Below are positions 54,808 to 63,587 of a DNA stretch of 64,000 bases, piece after piece. Under the pieces are notes generated by a model. The model saw nothing but the letters and a program-made list of their open reading frames with translations. It made no database searches and had not been told where the DNA came from. The translations under genes were made by a program, and so were the position numbers. Positions within the stretch are counted from its first letter, which is position 1. Every line of letters starts with the position of its first letter. The DNA comes from Streptomyces sp. NBC_00459 (GTDB lineage Bacteria; Actinomycetota; Actinomycetes; Streptomycetales; Streptomycetaceae), in the NCBI RefSeq assembly GCF_036013955.1, contig NZ_CP107903.1, positions 7,254,001 through 7,318,000 of the forward strand, given 5' to 3'.

Positions 54808-56361
54808 GTGGAACAGCGGGGAGTTGGGGCATTGGTGCTGCGGGAGTCCATCGAGACGGGGGCGCAGACGGGGGCGCGGGAATCCCGGGTGTACGAGGAA
54901 GCGGGCACGGAGGTCGACACGTGCGCGGGCGTGCGCGGGGCGCACGAGGGGATTCTGCGGCGCCAGTCGGCGCGTGAATCGGCGGCACGCACCTACGCGC
55001 GCTCCCTGCCGATCGTCCCCGTACGGGCACGTGGGCTGACGATCGAGGGCGCCGACGGCCGGCGCTACCTCGACTGCCTCTCGGGCGCGGGGACACTGGC
55101 ACTCGGCCACAACCACCCGGTCGTGCTGGAGGCGATCCGCAAGGTCCTCGACTCGGGTGCGCCGCTGCACGTCCTCGACCTGGCGACCCCCGTCAAGGAC
55201 GCCTTCACCACCGAACTGTTCCGCACCCTGCCGCCCGGACTCGCCGACCACGCGCGCGTGCAGTTCTGCGGCCCGGCCGGGACGGACGCCGTGGAGGCCG
55301 CGTTCAAGCTGGTGCGCGCCGCGACCGGCCGCACCGGGATGCTCGCCTTCACGGGTGCCTATCACGGTATGACCGCCGGCGCGCTCGGCGCCTCCGGCCA
55401 CGCGGCCGACGTACGGGTCGCCAGGCTGCCGTTCCCCCAGGACTACCGCTGCCCCTTCGGGATGGGCGGAGACCGGGGCGCCGAACTCGCCGCCCGCTGG
55501 ACCGAGTCCGTCCTCGACGACACCAAGTCGGGCGTGCCGTTGCCCGCCGGGATGATCCTCGAACCCGTCCAGGGCGAAGGCGGGGTGATTCCGGCGCCGG
55601 ACGCCTGGATGCGGCGCATGCGCCGGATCACCGAGTCCCGCTCGATCCCGCTGATCGCCGACGAGATCCAGACGGGAGTCGGCCGCACCGGCACGTTCTG
55701 GGCGGTGGAGCACAGCGGGGTCACCCCCGACGTGATGGTGCTGTCCAAGGCGATCGGCGGCAGCCTGCCGCTGGCCGTCGTGGTCTACCGCGACGACCTC
55801 GACGTCTGGGAACCCGGCGCCCACGCGGGCACGTTCCGCGGCAACCAGCTCGCCATGGCCGCCGGCACGGCCACCATGTCGTACGTCCGTGAACACGGCC
55901 TCGCCGAACGGGCGGCCACCCTGGGCGCCCGTATGCTCTCCCGACTCCGGCAGCTGGCGGCGGAGTTCCCGATCATCGGCGATGTACGCGGACGGGGACT
56001 GATGATCGGGGTCGAACTGGTCGAACCGGACGCGGAGCGAGGCGCGGGCGCCGGCGCGGACTCCGCCGACGGCGACCGGTACACCGATCCCGAGGTCTTC
56101 CCTGCCCCGGCCGATGGCGGGCCGCGTCCCGCAGCGCCCGACCTGGCCGCCGCCGTACAGCGGGAGTGTCTGCGCCGGGGCCTGATCGTCGAACTCGGCG
56201 GACGCCGGGCGAGCGTCGTCCGGCTGCTGCCGCCACTGACCATCACCGACGAACAGGCCACCGCGGTACTCGACCGGCTGGCCGACGCGGTGGCGGCGGT
56301 GGCACGCGGCCGCACCGACTCCGGCCGCCCGCGCACCACCCACGCCGAGCGAGCGGGGTAG
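54808..56361 (+). CDS. Class III aminotransferase, diaminobutyrate-2-oxoglutarate type
   Basis: A 517-residue PLP enzyme. PLP-Lys is K314 (VLSKAIGGSLP), with DEIQTGVGRTG, the QFCGPAGTDAVEAAFKL phosphate-binding segment and GTFRGNQLAMAAG. This matches the diaminobutyrate aminotransferase subgroup that supplies diamines for siderophores. Residues about 415-450 are an alanine/glycine/proline insertion. GTG 54808 is the longest start; GTG 54835 with GGGGAG upstream is also plausible. It is followed by an IucA/IucC synthetase and an acyltransferase, forming a three-gene operon. Confidence 0.85.
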   Translation: MEQRGVGALVLRESIETGAQTGARESRVYEEAGTEVDTCAGVRGAHEGILRRQSARESAARTYARSLPIVPVRARGLTIEGADGRRYLDCLSGAGTLALGHNHPVVLEAIRKVLDSGAPLHVLDLATPVKDAFTTELFRTLPPGLADHARVQFCGPAGTDAVEAAFKLVRAATGRTGMLAFTGAYHGMTAGALGASGHAADVRVARLPFPQDYRCPFGMGGDRGAELAARWTESVLDDTKSGVPLPAGMILEPVQGEGGVIPAPDAWMRRMRRITESRSIPLIADEIQTGVGRTGTFWAVEHSGVTPDVMVLSKAIGGSLPLAVVVYRDDLDVWEPGAHAGTFRGNQLAMAAGTATMSYVREHGLAERAATLGARMLSRLRQLAAEFPIIGDVRGRGLMIGVELVEPDAERGAGAGADSADGDRYTDPEVFPAPADGGPRPAAPDLAAAVQRECLRRGLIVELGGRRASVVRLLPPLTITDEQATAVLDRLADAVAAVARGRTDSGRPRTTHAERAG

Positions 56362-56433
56362 CCAGGCCCGACGCCCGTCCGTACCGACCCCGTTCGCCTC
56401 CCCTGTACGTGTACTCGAACAACCTCACGAGGA

Positions 56434-58434
56434 ATGGTCTTGAACAGCACCCCCGTACCCGAAGGCCGTTCCCATCCCACCTCCGCGCGAGGCTCCGGGC
56501 CCGTGGGAGAGACGGTGCCCCGGCAGAAAGGGTCAGCCGACGGCGCCGAGTGGGTGCGCGGTGCCACGGCCGACCTCCTGGAACATCTCGACCCCCACAC
56601 CGCGGCCCAGGCCGCCGCCACCGAGAACCTGCTGCGCTGCTGGGTACGGGAGAACGACCTCACCGCCCCCGAGGACGGCACCCTCCGTATTCCCCTCCCC
56701 ACCAGCGGCACCGCACTGCTGGCCGCGGTCCACTACTGGTCCCCGACCGGCTGGCACCGCTTCGGCCTCGCCCACCTGGCCGATGCCCCCGCCGGGGCCC
56801 CGGCGGCCGACGCGGTCACCGTCGCGACCCTGCTCGCGAGGGAGGCGTACGAGGGCCCGAAGCCGACCGGAGCCCACCCGGTGACCGGCGCGCCCCCGGA
56901 CGACGTGGCCGGCACGGCGGCGATCGATGCCCCGGCCGTGCCGGTGTCCTCGGTCCTGCCCTCGGACGCAGTCGACCTGGTCGCCCGTGTCGCCGACTCC
57001 GTCCGCCGGACCGCCACCTTCATCAGTGACCGTCGTGCACAGCCGACCGACGGACCCGACCTCTTTCTCGCCGCCGAGCAGGCGCTTCTGCTGGGCCACC
57101 CGCTGCATCCGACCCCGAAGAGCCGCGAAGGGCTCGCGGAGGCCGAATCCCGGCTCTACTCACCGGAGTTGCGCGGCTCCTTCCCGCTGCACTGGCTGGC
57201 GGTGGCTCCCTCCGTGCTCGCCACGGACTCCGCCTGGACCGAGCGTGGCCGTCCCGTCCGCGCCGAGCAGCTCACCGCGCAGCTCATCGGCGCCGCACTG
57301 CCGCTGCCCGACGGCTACGCGGCCCTCCCCCTGCACCCCTGGCAGATCCGCGAGACCCGGCAGCGCCCGCAGACCGCGGCCCTGTTCGAAGCCGGTCTGC
57401 TCCGCGACCTCTGCACCCACGGCTCACCCTGGCACCCCACCTCCTCCGTACGCACCGTCCACCGCTCGGGCGCCCCCGCCATGCTGAAGCTCTCGCTGGG
57501 GCTGCGCATCACCAACTCCCGGCGGGAGAACCTCCGCAAGGAACTCCACCGGGGCGTCGAGGTGCACCGGCTGCTGCGGTGCGGACTGGCCAAGGAGTGG
57601 CAGTCCACCCACCCGGCCTTCGACATCGTCCGCGACCCGGCCTGGCTCGCCGTCGACGACCCGGACGGCAGCCCCGTCCCCGGCCTCGACGTGGTGATCC
57701 GGCACAACCCGTTCCACCCGGCGGACGACGTGTCCTGCGTCGCCGGACTCGTCTCGCCCCGGCCCCACGCCCACCTGGGCGACCCGGCCGGCCGGCGGCC
57801 GGACGGCCCGATCCTGCGGTCCCGGCTGGCCGGGGTCGTCACACGTCTCGCCGGGCGAACCGGCCGCCCCCGCGGTGCCGTCGCCACCGAGTGGTTCCTG
57901 CGCTACCTGGAGCACGTCGTACGGCCCGTGCTCTGGCTGGACAGCGAGGCAGGCATCGCCCTGGAGGCCCACCAGCAGAACACCCTGCTCCTGCTGGACG
58001 CCGACGGCTGGCCCCGGGGAGGCCGCTACCGCGACAACCAGGGGTACTACTTCCGTGAGTCCCGGCGTGCCGAACTCGACGCCCGGCTGCCGGGCATCGG
58101 GGAACAGAGCGACACGTTCGTCTCCGACGAGGTCACCGACGAACGCTTCGCCTACTACCTCGGCATCAACAACGTCCTCGGCCTCATCGGCGCGTTCGGC
58201 TCCCAGCGCCTGGCCGACGAACGGGTGCTGCTGGCCGCCTTCCGGCGCTTTCTCCGAGACGTCGCCACCGGTCCCGCCCGACTGCGCACGACCCTGCCCG
58301 GCCGTCTGCTGGACTCACCGGTCCTGCGCTGCAAGGCCAACCTGCTCACCCGGCTGCACGGTCTCGACGAGCTCGTCGGCCCGGTCGACACGCAGTCCGT
58401 CTACGTGAGCATCGCCAACCCCCTTCATTCCTGA
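56434..58434 (+). CDS. IucA/IucC-family NRPS-independent siderophore synthetase
   Basis: A 666-residue ATP-dependent synthetase that joins carboxylates such as citrate to amines or hydroxamates. The family core includes GHPLHPTPKSREG, LPLHPWQIRETRQRP, SSVRTVHRSGAPAMLKLSL, and EAHQQNTLLLLDADGWPRG. A FhuF-like C-terminal part follows. The start is unclear: ATG 56434 is almost on top of AGGA, whereas TTG 56440 has a good GAGGA spacing. Substrate cannot be assigned; the neighbours suggest an N-acylated diamine. Confidence 0.9.
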   Translation: MVLNSTPVPEGRSHPTSARGSGPVGETVPRQKGSADGAEWVRGATADLLEHLDPHTAAQAAATENLLRCWVRENDLTAPEDGTLRIPLPTSGTALLAAVHYWSPTGWHRFGLAHLADAPAGAPAADAVTVATLLAREAYEGPKPTGAHPVTGAPPDDVAGTAAIDAPAVPVSSVLPSDAVDLVARVADSVRRTATFISDRRAQPTDGPDLFLAAEQALLLGHPLHPTPKSREGLAEAESRLYSPELRGSFPLHWLAVAPSVLATDSAWTERGRPVRAEQLTAQLIGAALPLPDGYAALPLHPWQIRETRQRPQTAALFEAGLLRDLCTHGSPWHPTSSVRTVHRSGAPAMLKLSLGLRITNSRRENLRKELHRGVEVHRLLRCGLAKEWQSTHPAFDIVRDPAWLAVDDPDGSPVPGLDVVIRHNPFHPADDVSCVAGLVSPRPHAHLGDPAGRRPDGPILRSRLAGVVTRLAGRTGRPRGAVATEWFLRYLEHVVRPVLWLDSEAGIALEAHQQNTLLLLDADGWPRGGRYRDNQGYYFRESRRAELDARLPGIGEQSDTFVSDEVTDERFAYYLGINNVLGLIGAFGSQRLADERVLLAAFRRFLRDVATGPARLRTTLPGRLLDSPVLRCKANLLTRLHGLDELVGPVDTQSVYVSIANPLHS

Positions 58435-58518
58435 CGTCGTCGACACCCCTGACGCCGCCAACTCCCTTTCACCCCTGAGGAACACACCACACATCCCATC
58501 TCCCGAGAGGAGCGTCCC

Positions 58519-59280
58519 GTGCCTCCTGCCGACGCGCGCACCGACGCCCGTACCGACTTCCGAACCGCCTCGACCCCCGAGAGCGACGCCGACATCCGCA
58601 CCGACGGCGACAGCGAGGACACGCTGGAACTGCGCCTGCCCGACGAGTTCCTGGCGATGTACGCCGACGACGGCAAGGCGCCGGACACGGTGCCCCCGGT
58701 GCCCGCCGACGGTCTCCTCGACAGCATCGGGGACTGGGAGCCGATCAGCACGCCCGCAGGCTCGTTCCACCTCCGCCCCGTACGGATCGAGCGGGATCTC
58801 CCTCTCATCGGGCGCTGGATAAACGACCCCACCGTCGCCACCTTCTGGGAGCTCGCCGGCACCGAGTGCGTGACCGAGGCCCATCTGCGGTCCCAGCTCG
58901 ACGGCGACGGACGCAGCGTCCCCTGTCTCGGCGTGCTGGAGGGCACCCCGATGAGCTACTGGGAGATCTACCGCGCCGACCTCGACCCGCTGGCCCGGCA
59001 CTATCCCGCCCGTCCCCACGACACCGGACTGCACCTCCTGCTCGGCGGTGTCGCCGATCGCGGTCGAGGACTGGGCGGCATCCTGCTCAGAGCGGTCGCC
59101 GACCTCGTACTCGACAACCGGCCTCGCTGTGAGCGTGTCGTCGCGGAACCCGACCTGCGCAACACGCCCTCCGTGTCAGCCTTCCTGAGCGCCGGCTTCC
59201 GGTTCTCCGCCGAGGTCGACCTGGCCGCCAAGCGGGCCGCCTTCATGATCCGGGACCGGGGCCTGCGCGATGCGCTGTAG
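58519..59280 (+). CDS. IucB/MbtK-like siderophore N-acyltransferase
   Basis: A 253-residue GNAT-type enzyme. After an ~80-residue acidic N-terminus, the siderophore acyltransferase pattern is clear: FHLRPVRIERDLPLIGRWIN, NDPTVATFWELAG, YWEIYRADLDPLARHYP, and the acetyl-CoA loop VADRGRGLGGILLRAV. Such enzymes acylate an amino or hydroxylamino group before IucA/IucC coupling. GTG 58519 has GAGAGGAG upstream. It is the third and last gene of the operon. Confidence 0.87.
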   Translation: MPPADARTDARTDFRTASTPESDADIRTDGDSEDTLELRLPDEFLAMYADDGKAPDTVPPVPADGLLDSIGDWEPISTPAGSFHLRPVRIERDLPLIGRWINDPTVATFWELAGTECVTEAHLRSQLDGDGRSVPCLGVLEGTPMSYWEIYRADLDPLARHYPARPHDTGLHLLLGGVADRGRGLGGILLRAVADLVLDNRPRCERVVAEPDLRNTPSVSAFLSAGFRFSAEVDLAAKRAAFMIRDRGLRDAL

Positions 59281-59364
59281 ACCCCCTGTGCCACCCCTGG
59301 TCCCACCGTGCGCTCCCGCCTTGATCACCCGATTGTCAGTGCCGCCCCGTAGGGTGGTCGCGCT

Positions 59365-61392
59365 ATGACGAAGCCCTCACTCCCCGAACTCCTGCATGCT
59401 GCCGTCACCGCTGTCGGCGGTACGGAGCGCCCCGGCCAGGTGACCATGGCCGAAGCCGTCGCGGAGGCGATCGACGACGGTTCCCATCTGCTGGTCCAGG
59501 CAGGCACCGGCACCGGAAAGTCGCTCGGCTACCTCGTACCCGCGCTCGCGCACGGAGAGCGGGTCGTCGTCGCGACGGCGACCCTCGCGCTCCAGCGCCA
59601 GCTCGTGGAGCGCGACCTGCCCCGCACGGTCGACGCACTGCATCCCGTGCTGCGCCGCCGCCCCGAGTTCGCGATGCTCAAGGGCAGATCGAACTACCTG
59701 TGCCTGCACCGCCTCCACGAGGGCGTGCCGCAGGACGAGGACGAGGGCCTCTTCGACCAGTTCGAGTCGGCGGCACCGACCAGCAAGCTCGGCCAGGACC
59801 TGCTGCGTCTGCGCGAATGGTCGGACGAGACCGAGACCGGCGACCGTGACGGCCTCACCCCCGGTGTCTCCGACCGGGCCTGGGGACAGGTCTCCGTCTC
59901 CTCCCGCGAGTGCCTGGGCGCCTCGAAGTGCGCGTACGGAGCCGAGTGCTTCGCCGAGATGGCCCGCGAGCGCGCCAAACTGGCCGAGGTCATCGTCACG
60001 AACCACGCGCTGCTCGCGATCGACGCGATCGAGGGCGCGCCCGTCCTCCCCTCGCACGAGGTGCTGATCGTCGACGAGGCGCACGAACTGGTCTCGCGGG
60101 TCACCGGAGTGGCCACCGGCGAGCTCACTCCCGGCCAGGTGAACCGTGCCGTGCGCCGTGCGGCGAAGCTGGTGAACGAGAAGGCCGCCGACCAGCTCCA
60201 GACCGCGGCCGAGGGCTTCGAGCGGGTGATGGAGCTGGCCCTGCCGGGCCGCCTGGAGGAGGTCCCGGAAGACCTCGGCTACGCCCTGATGGCACTGAGG
60301 GACGCGGCCCGCACGGTGATCTCCGCGATCGGCGCGACCCGCGACAAATCGGTCCAGGACGAGGACGCGGTCCGCAAACAGGCGCTGGCCTCGGTGGAGT
60401 CCGTGCACGACGTCGCCGAGCGGATCGCGAACGGCTCCGAGTGGGACGTCGTCTGGTACGAGCGGCACGACCGCTTCGGGGCCTCCCTGCGCGTCGCCCC
60501 CATGTCGGTGTCGGGCCTCCTCAGGGAGAAGCTGTTCACGGACCGCTCGGTGGTCCTGACCTCGGCCACGCTCAAGCTGGGCGGTGACTTCAACGGCGTC
60601 GGGGCCTCCCTGGGCCTCGCCCCGGAGGGCACCGCGGGCGACGACCTCCCGCAGTGGAAGGGCGTCGACGTCGGCTCGCCGTTCGACTACCCGAGGCAGG
60701 GCATCCTGTATGTCGCCAAGCATCTGGCCCGCCCCGCGCGCGACGGCGACCGCGGGGACATGCTCGACGAGCTGACGGAGCTGATCCAGGCGGCGGGCGG
60801 GCGCACCCTCGGCCTGTTCTCCTCGATGCGGGCGGCCCAGCTCGCGGCGGAGGAACTGCGGTCCCGCATCCCCGAGTTCCCGATCCTCCTCCAGGGCGAG
60901 GAGACCCTCGGCGAGCTGATCAAGAACTTCGCGGCCGACCCGCAGACCTGTCTGTTCGGCACGCTGTCGCTCTGGCAGGGCGTCGATGTCCCGGGTGCCA
61001 GCTGCCAGCTGGTCGTCATGGACAAGATCCCGTTCCCGCGCCCGGACGACCCGCTGATGAGCGCCCGCCAGAAGGCTGTCGAGGACGCCGGGGGCAACGG
61101 CTTCATGGCTGTCGCCGCCACCCACGCGGCGCTCCTGATGGCCCAGGGCGCCGGCCGCCTCGTACGGGCGACGGGGGACCGCGGTGTGGTCGCCATCCTG
61201 GACCAACGGCTCGCCACCGCCCGGTACGGGAGCTACCTGAAGGCGTCCCTGCCGGACTTCTGGTACACCACGGACCCCAACGTGGTCCGTCGGTCGCTGG
61301 CCGCGATCGACGCGACTGCGAAGCAGACGGAGACGGAGGAGGTCCCGGTGGCCGAGGCGGCGGAAGAGGCGGAGCAGGCGGAGGAAGCGTAG
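59365..61392 (+). CDS. dinG: DinG-family ATP-dependent helicase
   Basis: A 675-residue XPD/DinG helicase. Walker A GTGTGKS is at 47-53, DEAH in VLIVDEAHELVSRV. Four cysteines for a 4Fe-4S cluster are visible (CLHRLHEG near residue 112, then CLGASKCAYGAEC). C-terminal helicase motifs include LFSSMRAAQ, LWQGVDVPG and QGAGRLVRATGDRG. The acidic 30-residue tail is disordered. TAGGGT ends 9 nt before the ATG and no ribosome site is seen, so a leaderless or very short leader is likely. I saw no LexA box in front of it. Confidence 0.93.
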   Translation: MTKPSLPELLHAAVTAVGGTERPGQVTMAEAVAEAIDDGSHLLVQAGTGTGKSLGYLVPALAHGERVVVATATLALQRQLVERDLPRTVDALHPVLRRRPEFAMLKGRSNYLCLHRLHEGVPQDEDEGLFDQFESAAPTSKLGQDLLRLREWSDETETGDRDGLTPGVSDRAWGQVSVSSRECLGASKCAYGAECFAEMARERAKLAEVIVTNHALLAIDAIEGAPVLPSHEVLIVDEAHELVSRVTGVATGELTPGQVNRAVRRAAKLVNEKAADQLQTAAEGFERVMELALPGRLEEVPEDLGYALMALRDAARTVISAIGATRDKSVQDEDAVRKQALASVESVHDVAERIANGSEWDVVWYERHDRFGASLRVAPMSVSGLLREKLFTDRSVVLTSATLKLGGDFNGVGASLGLAPEGTAGDDLPQWKGVDVGSPFDYPRQGILYVAKHLARPARDGDRGDMLDELTELIQAAGGRTLGLFSSMRAAQLAAEELRSRIPEFPILLQGEETLGELIKNFAADPQTCLFGTLSLWQGVDVPGASCQLVVMDKIPFPRPDDPLMSARQKAVEDAGGNGFMAVAATHAALLMAQGAGRLVRATGDRGVVAILDQRLATARYGSYLKASLPDFWYTTDPNVVRRSLAAIDATAKQTETEEVPVAEAAEEAEQAEEA

Positions 61393-61394
61393 AC

Positions 61395-61440
61395 ATCACC
61401 GTGCCGGCCATCGACTGATGTCGGTGGCCGGCACGGTGAT
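61395..61440. terminator. Very strong hairpin after dinG
   Basis: Perfect 16-bp arms (ATCACCGTGCCGGCCA and complement) enclose a 14-nt loop that itself can pair (CGAC with GTCG). It begins 2 bp after the dinG stop. Confidence 0.85.
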
Positions 61441-61470
61441 GCACCTGAACACGGGACAACGAACAACACA

Positions 61471-61504
61471 GGGCCCCGGAACCGGCGCAGGGGTTCCGGG
61501 GCCC
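61471..61504 (-). terminator. Hairpin terminator of lexA
   Basis: Perfect 13-bp arms (GGGCCCCGGAACC and complement) with an 8-nt loop lie 43 bp after the lexA stop. On the minus strand they are followed by a T-rich stretch. Confidence 0.8.
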
Positions 61505-61547
61505 GGTCAGGGGCGGGGTCGTCGTACGGCCCCGCCTCCCGCAGCTC

Positions 61548-62327
61548 TCACACGCGGCGGAGGACCGCCACCACCTTGCCGAGGATCGTCGCCTCGTCGC
61601 CGGGGATCGGCTGGTACGCGGAGTTGTGCGGGAGGAGCCAGACGTGGCCGTCCTCGCGCTTGAAGCGCTTGACGGTGGCTTCGCCGTCCAGCATCGCGGC
61701 CACGATGTCGCCGTTCTCGGCGACCGGCTGGCGGCGCACCGTGACCCAGTCGCCGTCGACGATCGCGGCCTCGGTCATCGAGTCTCCGACGACCTTCAGG
61801 ACGAAGAGCTCTCCGTCACCCACCAGTTGGCGGGGGAGGGGGAACACATCCTCGACCGATTCCTCGGCGAGGATGGGACCGCCGGCGGCGATACGGCCCA
61901 CGAGCGGGACGTACGACGCGGCGGGTTTGCCCGCGGTGTCCGTGGGCTGCACGGAAGCCCCTTGGTCGGAACCGCGTACTTCATAGGCACGCGGGCGATG
62001 CGGATCGCGGCGCAGGAATCCCTTGCGCTCCAGAGCCATGAGCTGATGTGCGACCGATGAAGTACTGGAGAGGCCGACTGCCTGCCCGATCTCACGCATC
62101 GACGGCGGGTAACCGCGTCGTTGCACGGAGTCCCTGATGACCTCGATCACGCGCCGTTGCCGGTCGGTGAGTCCCGAGCTGTCCGCTCGGATTCCTGGAG
62201 GTCGTCCAGGGAGGGACCGCTTGGGCCCCTCAGGATTCGTGGCTTCGTTCATCGCATGCACCGGCTCGAGTCGGCTCTGGGAGCGGTCCTGGGCAGTGAT
62301 GGTGGCACTGTCTGCGGTGGTGGTCAC
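61548..62327 (-). CDS. lexA: SOS repressor LexA
   Basis: A 259-residue repressor. The winged HTH (about residues 53-118; RGYPPSMREIGQAVGLSSTS) precedes the self-cleavage site A148-G149 (RIAAGG). The catalytic dyad is S183 (GDSMTEAAI) and K220 (EATVKRF). GTG 62327 has GAGAGGGG upstream, giving about 25 residues more than many LexA proteins; Met26 (MNEATNPEG) is an alternative start. A perfect LexA box lies 62 bp upstream. Confidence 0.96.
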   Translation of the reverse strand: MTTTADSATITAQDRSQSRLEPVHAMNEATNPEGPKRSLPGRPPGIRADSSGLTDRQRRVIEVIRDSVQRRGYPPSMREIGQAVGLSSTSSVAHQLMALERKGFLRRDPHRPRAYEVRGSDQGASVQPTDTAGKPAASYVPLVGRIAAGGPILAEESVEDVFPLPRQLVGDGELFVLKVVGDSMTEAAIVDGDWVTVRRQPVAENGDIVAAMLDGEATVKRFKREDGHVWLLPHNSAYQPIPGDEATILGKVVAVLRRV

Positions 62328-62388
62328 GTCGGCCCCTCTCGATGGTCTCCCGTGCAGTGCAACGGTAGTTGCTTTCGAAAGGTTGCGC

Positions 62389-62402
62389 CAAACACACGTT
62401 CG
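62389..62402 (-). promoter_or_regulatory. LexA (SOS) box of lexA
   Basis: On the minus strand the sequence is CGAACGTGTGTTTG, a full match to the Gram-positive LexA consensus CGAACRNRYGTTYG. It is 62 nt before the lexA start, consistent with autoregulation. Confidence 0.93.
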
Positions 62403-62869
62403 AGTGAAAAATTAAGGATGGCCCGTCGCGATCAGATGTTTGGGTGTATGGCTCGCGTCGCGCCGGGCGGACAAAAGGCCTCTTTGTTGTACCCTTCACC
62501 GCCGAGGTGGCGACCTCGTGGGTCGGTGTTCAAGTCTGCCACCCGGAGTCCCGTCAACCGGGAATCGGCCCCCGTCGCGCGCGGTTCTCACCGTATCTCC
62601 GCATGTTCCCCAGCGATACGGCCGTGCCGGATCGGGCCTGTCGTGGCGGTATGGCCGTACGGCACATGCCAATACCGGTGCGACACGCGCTACGCGATGG
62701 ATGTACGGGCCAATCCCCACATCTAGTGGTTGGATTCCTGCTGTAGCCCAGAAGTTGTGGTCCCCTGGGTCTTCGGTCCCTCGGGCATCACCTATGCTGG
62801 GGGCTGCTTCAAGGGGCTCAAAGGCCCTTGCGAGGCTATTGAGTCTGCTGTGAGGAAGGGTTGGAGAAC
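62403..62869. promoter_or_regulatory. Divergent region lexA / nrdR
   Basis: A 467-bp stretch. Short open frames here lack ribosome sites, known motifs or codon bias, so I call no gene. It holds an imperfect palindrome at 62471-62487 (ACAAAAGGCC/TCTTTGT) and two NrdR boxes (listed separately). No cobalamin riboswitch was recognised. Confidence 0.55.
62715..62761 (+). promoter_or_regulatory. Paired NrdR boxes upstream of nrdR-nrdJ
   Basis: Box 1 (62715-62730) CCCCACATCTAGTGGT contains the palindrome CCACATCTAGTGG. Box 2 (62746-62761) is GCCCAGAAGTTGTGGT. Starts are 31 nt apart, i.e. three helical turns, as reported for NrdR box pairs. They sit about 110-155 nt before nrdR, so NrdR autoregulates the operon. 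Confidence 0.78.
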
Positions 62870-63421
62870 ATGCACTGCCCCTTCTGCAGGCATCCCGACA
62901 GCCGCGTGGTCGACAGTCGTACGACCGACGACGGCACGTCGATCCGCAGGCGCCGCCAGTGTCCCGACTGCTCCCGCCGGTTCACGACCGTCGAGACGTG
63001 CTCGCTCATGGTGGTCAAGCGGTCCGGAGTTACCGAACCGTTCAGTCGTACGAAGGTCATCAACGGCGTGCGCAAGGCATGTCAGGGACGGCCTGTCACC
63101 GAGGACGCTCTCGCCCAACTCGGCCAGCGGGTCGAGGAGGCGGTGCGCGCCACCGGAAGTGCCGAGCTGACCACCCACGACGTGGGGCTGGCCATACTCG
63201 GTCCGTTGCAGGAACTCGACCTCGTCGCCTATCTGCGATTCGCGTCCGTCTACCGGGCGTTCGACTCGCTGGACGACTTCGAGGCCGCCATCGCGGAGCT
63301 CAGGGAAGCGCCGCACCGCCCCGCCGTGGACGACGAAGACCCGGATGTGGGGCGCCGGCAGGACGATCGCGGGTCCGGGGGGACTGCTCAGGTCCCCGTG
63401 CCCGCCAACGCCGCCGACTGA
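62870..63421 (+). CDS. nrdR: Ribonucleotide reductase repressor NrdR
   Basis: A 183-residue repressor. Zinc-ribbon cysteines are C3, C6, C31, C34 (CPFC, CPDC). The ATP-cone follows (VVKRSGVTEPFSRTKVINGV, then the AYLRFASVYRAFDSLDDF end). The C-terminal ~35 residues are acidic and disordered. ATG 62870 fits MHCPFC with AGGAAGG upstream; TTG 62861 is a possible earlier start. It is upstream of nrdJ, as in S. coelicolor nrdRJ. Confidence 0.95.
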   Translation: MHCPFCRHPDSRVVDSRTTDDGTSIRRRRQCPDCSRRFTTVETCSLMVVKRSGVTEPFSRTKVINGVRKACQGRPVTEDALAQLGQRVEEAVRATGSAELTTHDVGLAILGPLQELDLVAYLRFASVYRAFDSLDDFEAAIAELREAPHRPAVDDEDPDVGRRQDDRGSGGTAQVPVPANAAD

Positions 63422-63587
63422 CCGGCGGGCCGGACCCGGACCACGCGTCCGGACCGGCCCCGGGAGGCGGCGGTCCGAAGACCTGCTGCGGACGGCACCA
63501 AGAGGCTGTCCGCAGCGCAAGAAACCACACCGTGTCATGGGAACAACGTGACACTTCTGGGCGTTTTGCCCGATACTGGGAGGCGGC

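Noticed and set aside
53749..56343. 864-codon minus-strand frame across the protease/aminotransferase boundary
   Set aside because: It crosses a divergent promoter region and is antisense to the aminotransferase; it has no domain and no ribosome site.
59281..59364. LexA box before dinG
   Set aside because: No CGAAC-4 nt-GTTCG-like sequence is present in the gap, despite the dinG name.
62500..62580. tRNA-like stretch containing a GTTCAAGTC element
   Set aside because: The bases flanking the T-loop-like element do not form a 5-bp stem, and no acceptor or anticodon arm fits.
62440..62853. Possible small proteins between lexA and nrdR
   Set aside because: Several overlapping frames, none with a ribosome site, membrane segment or motif, and they cross the NrdR boxes.
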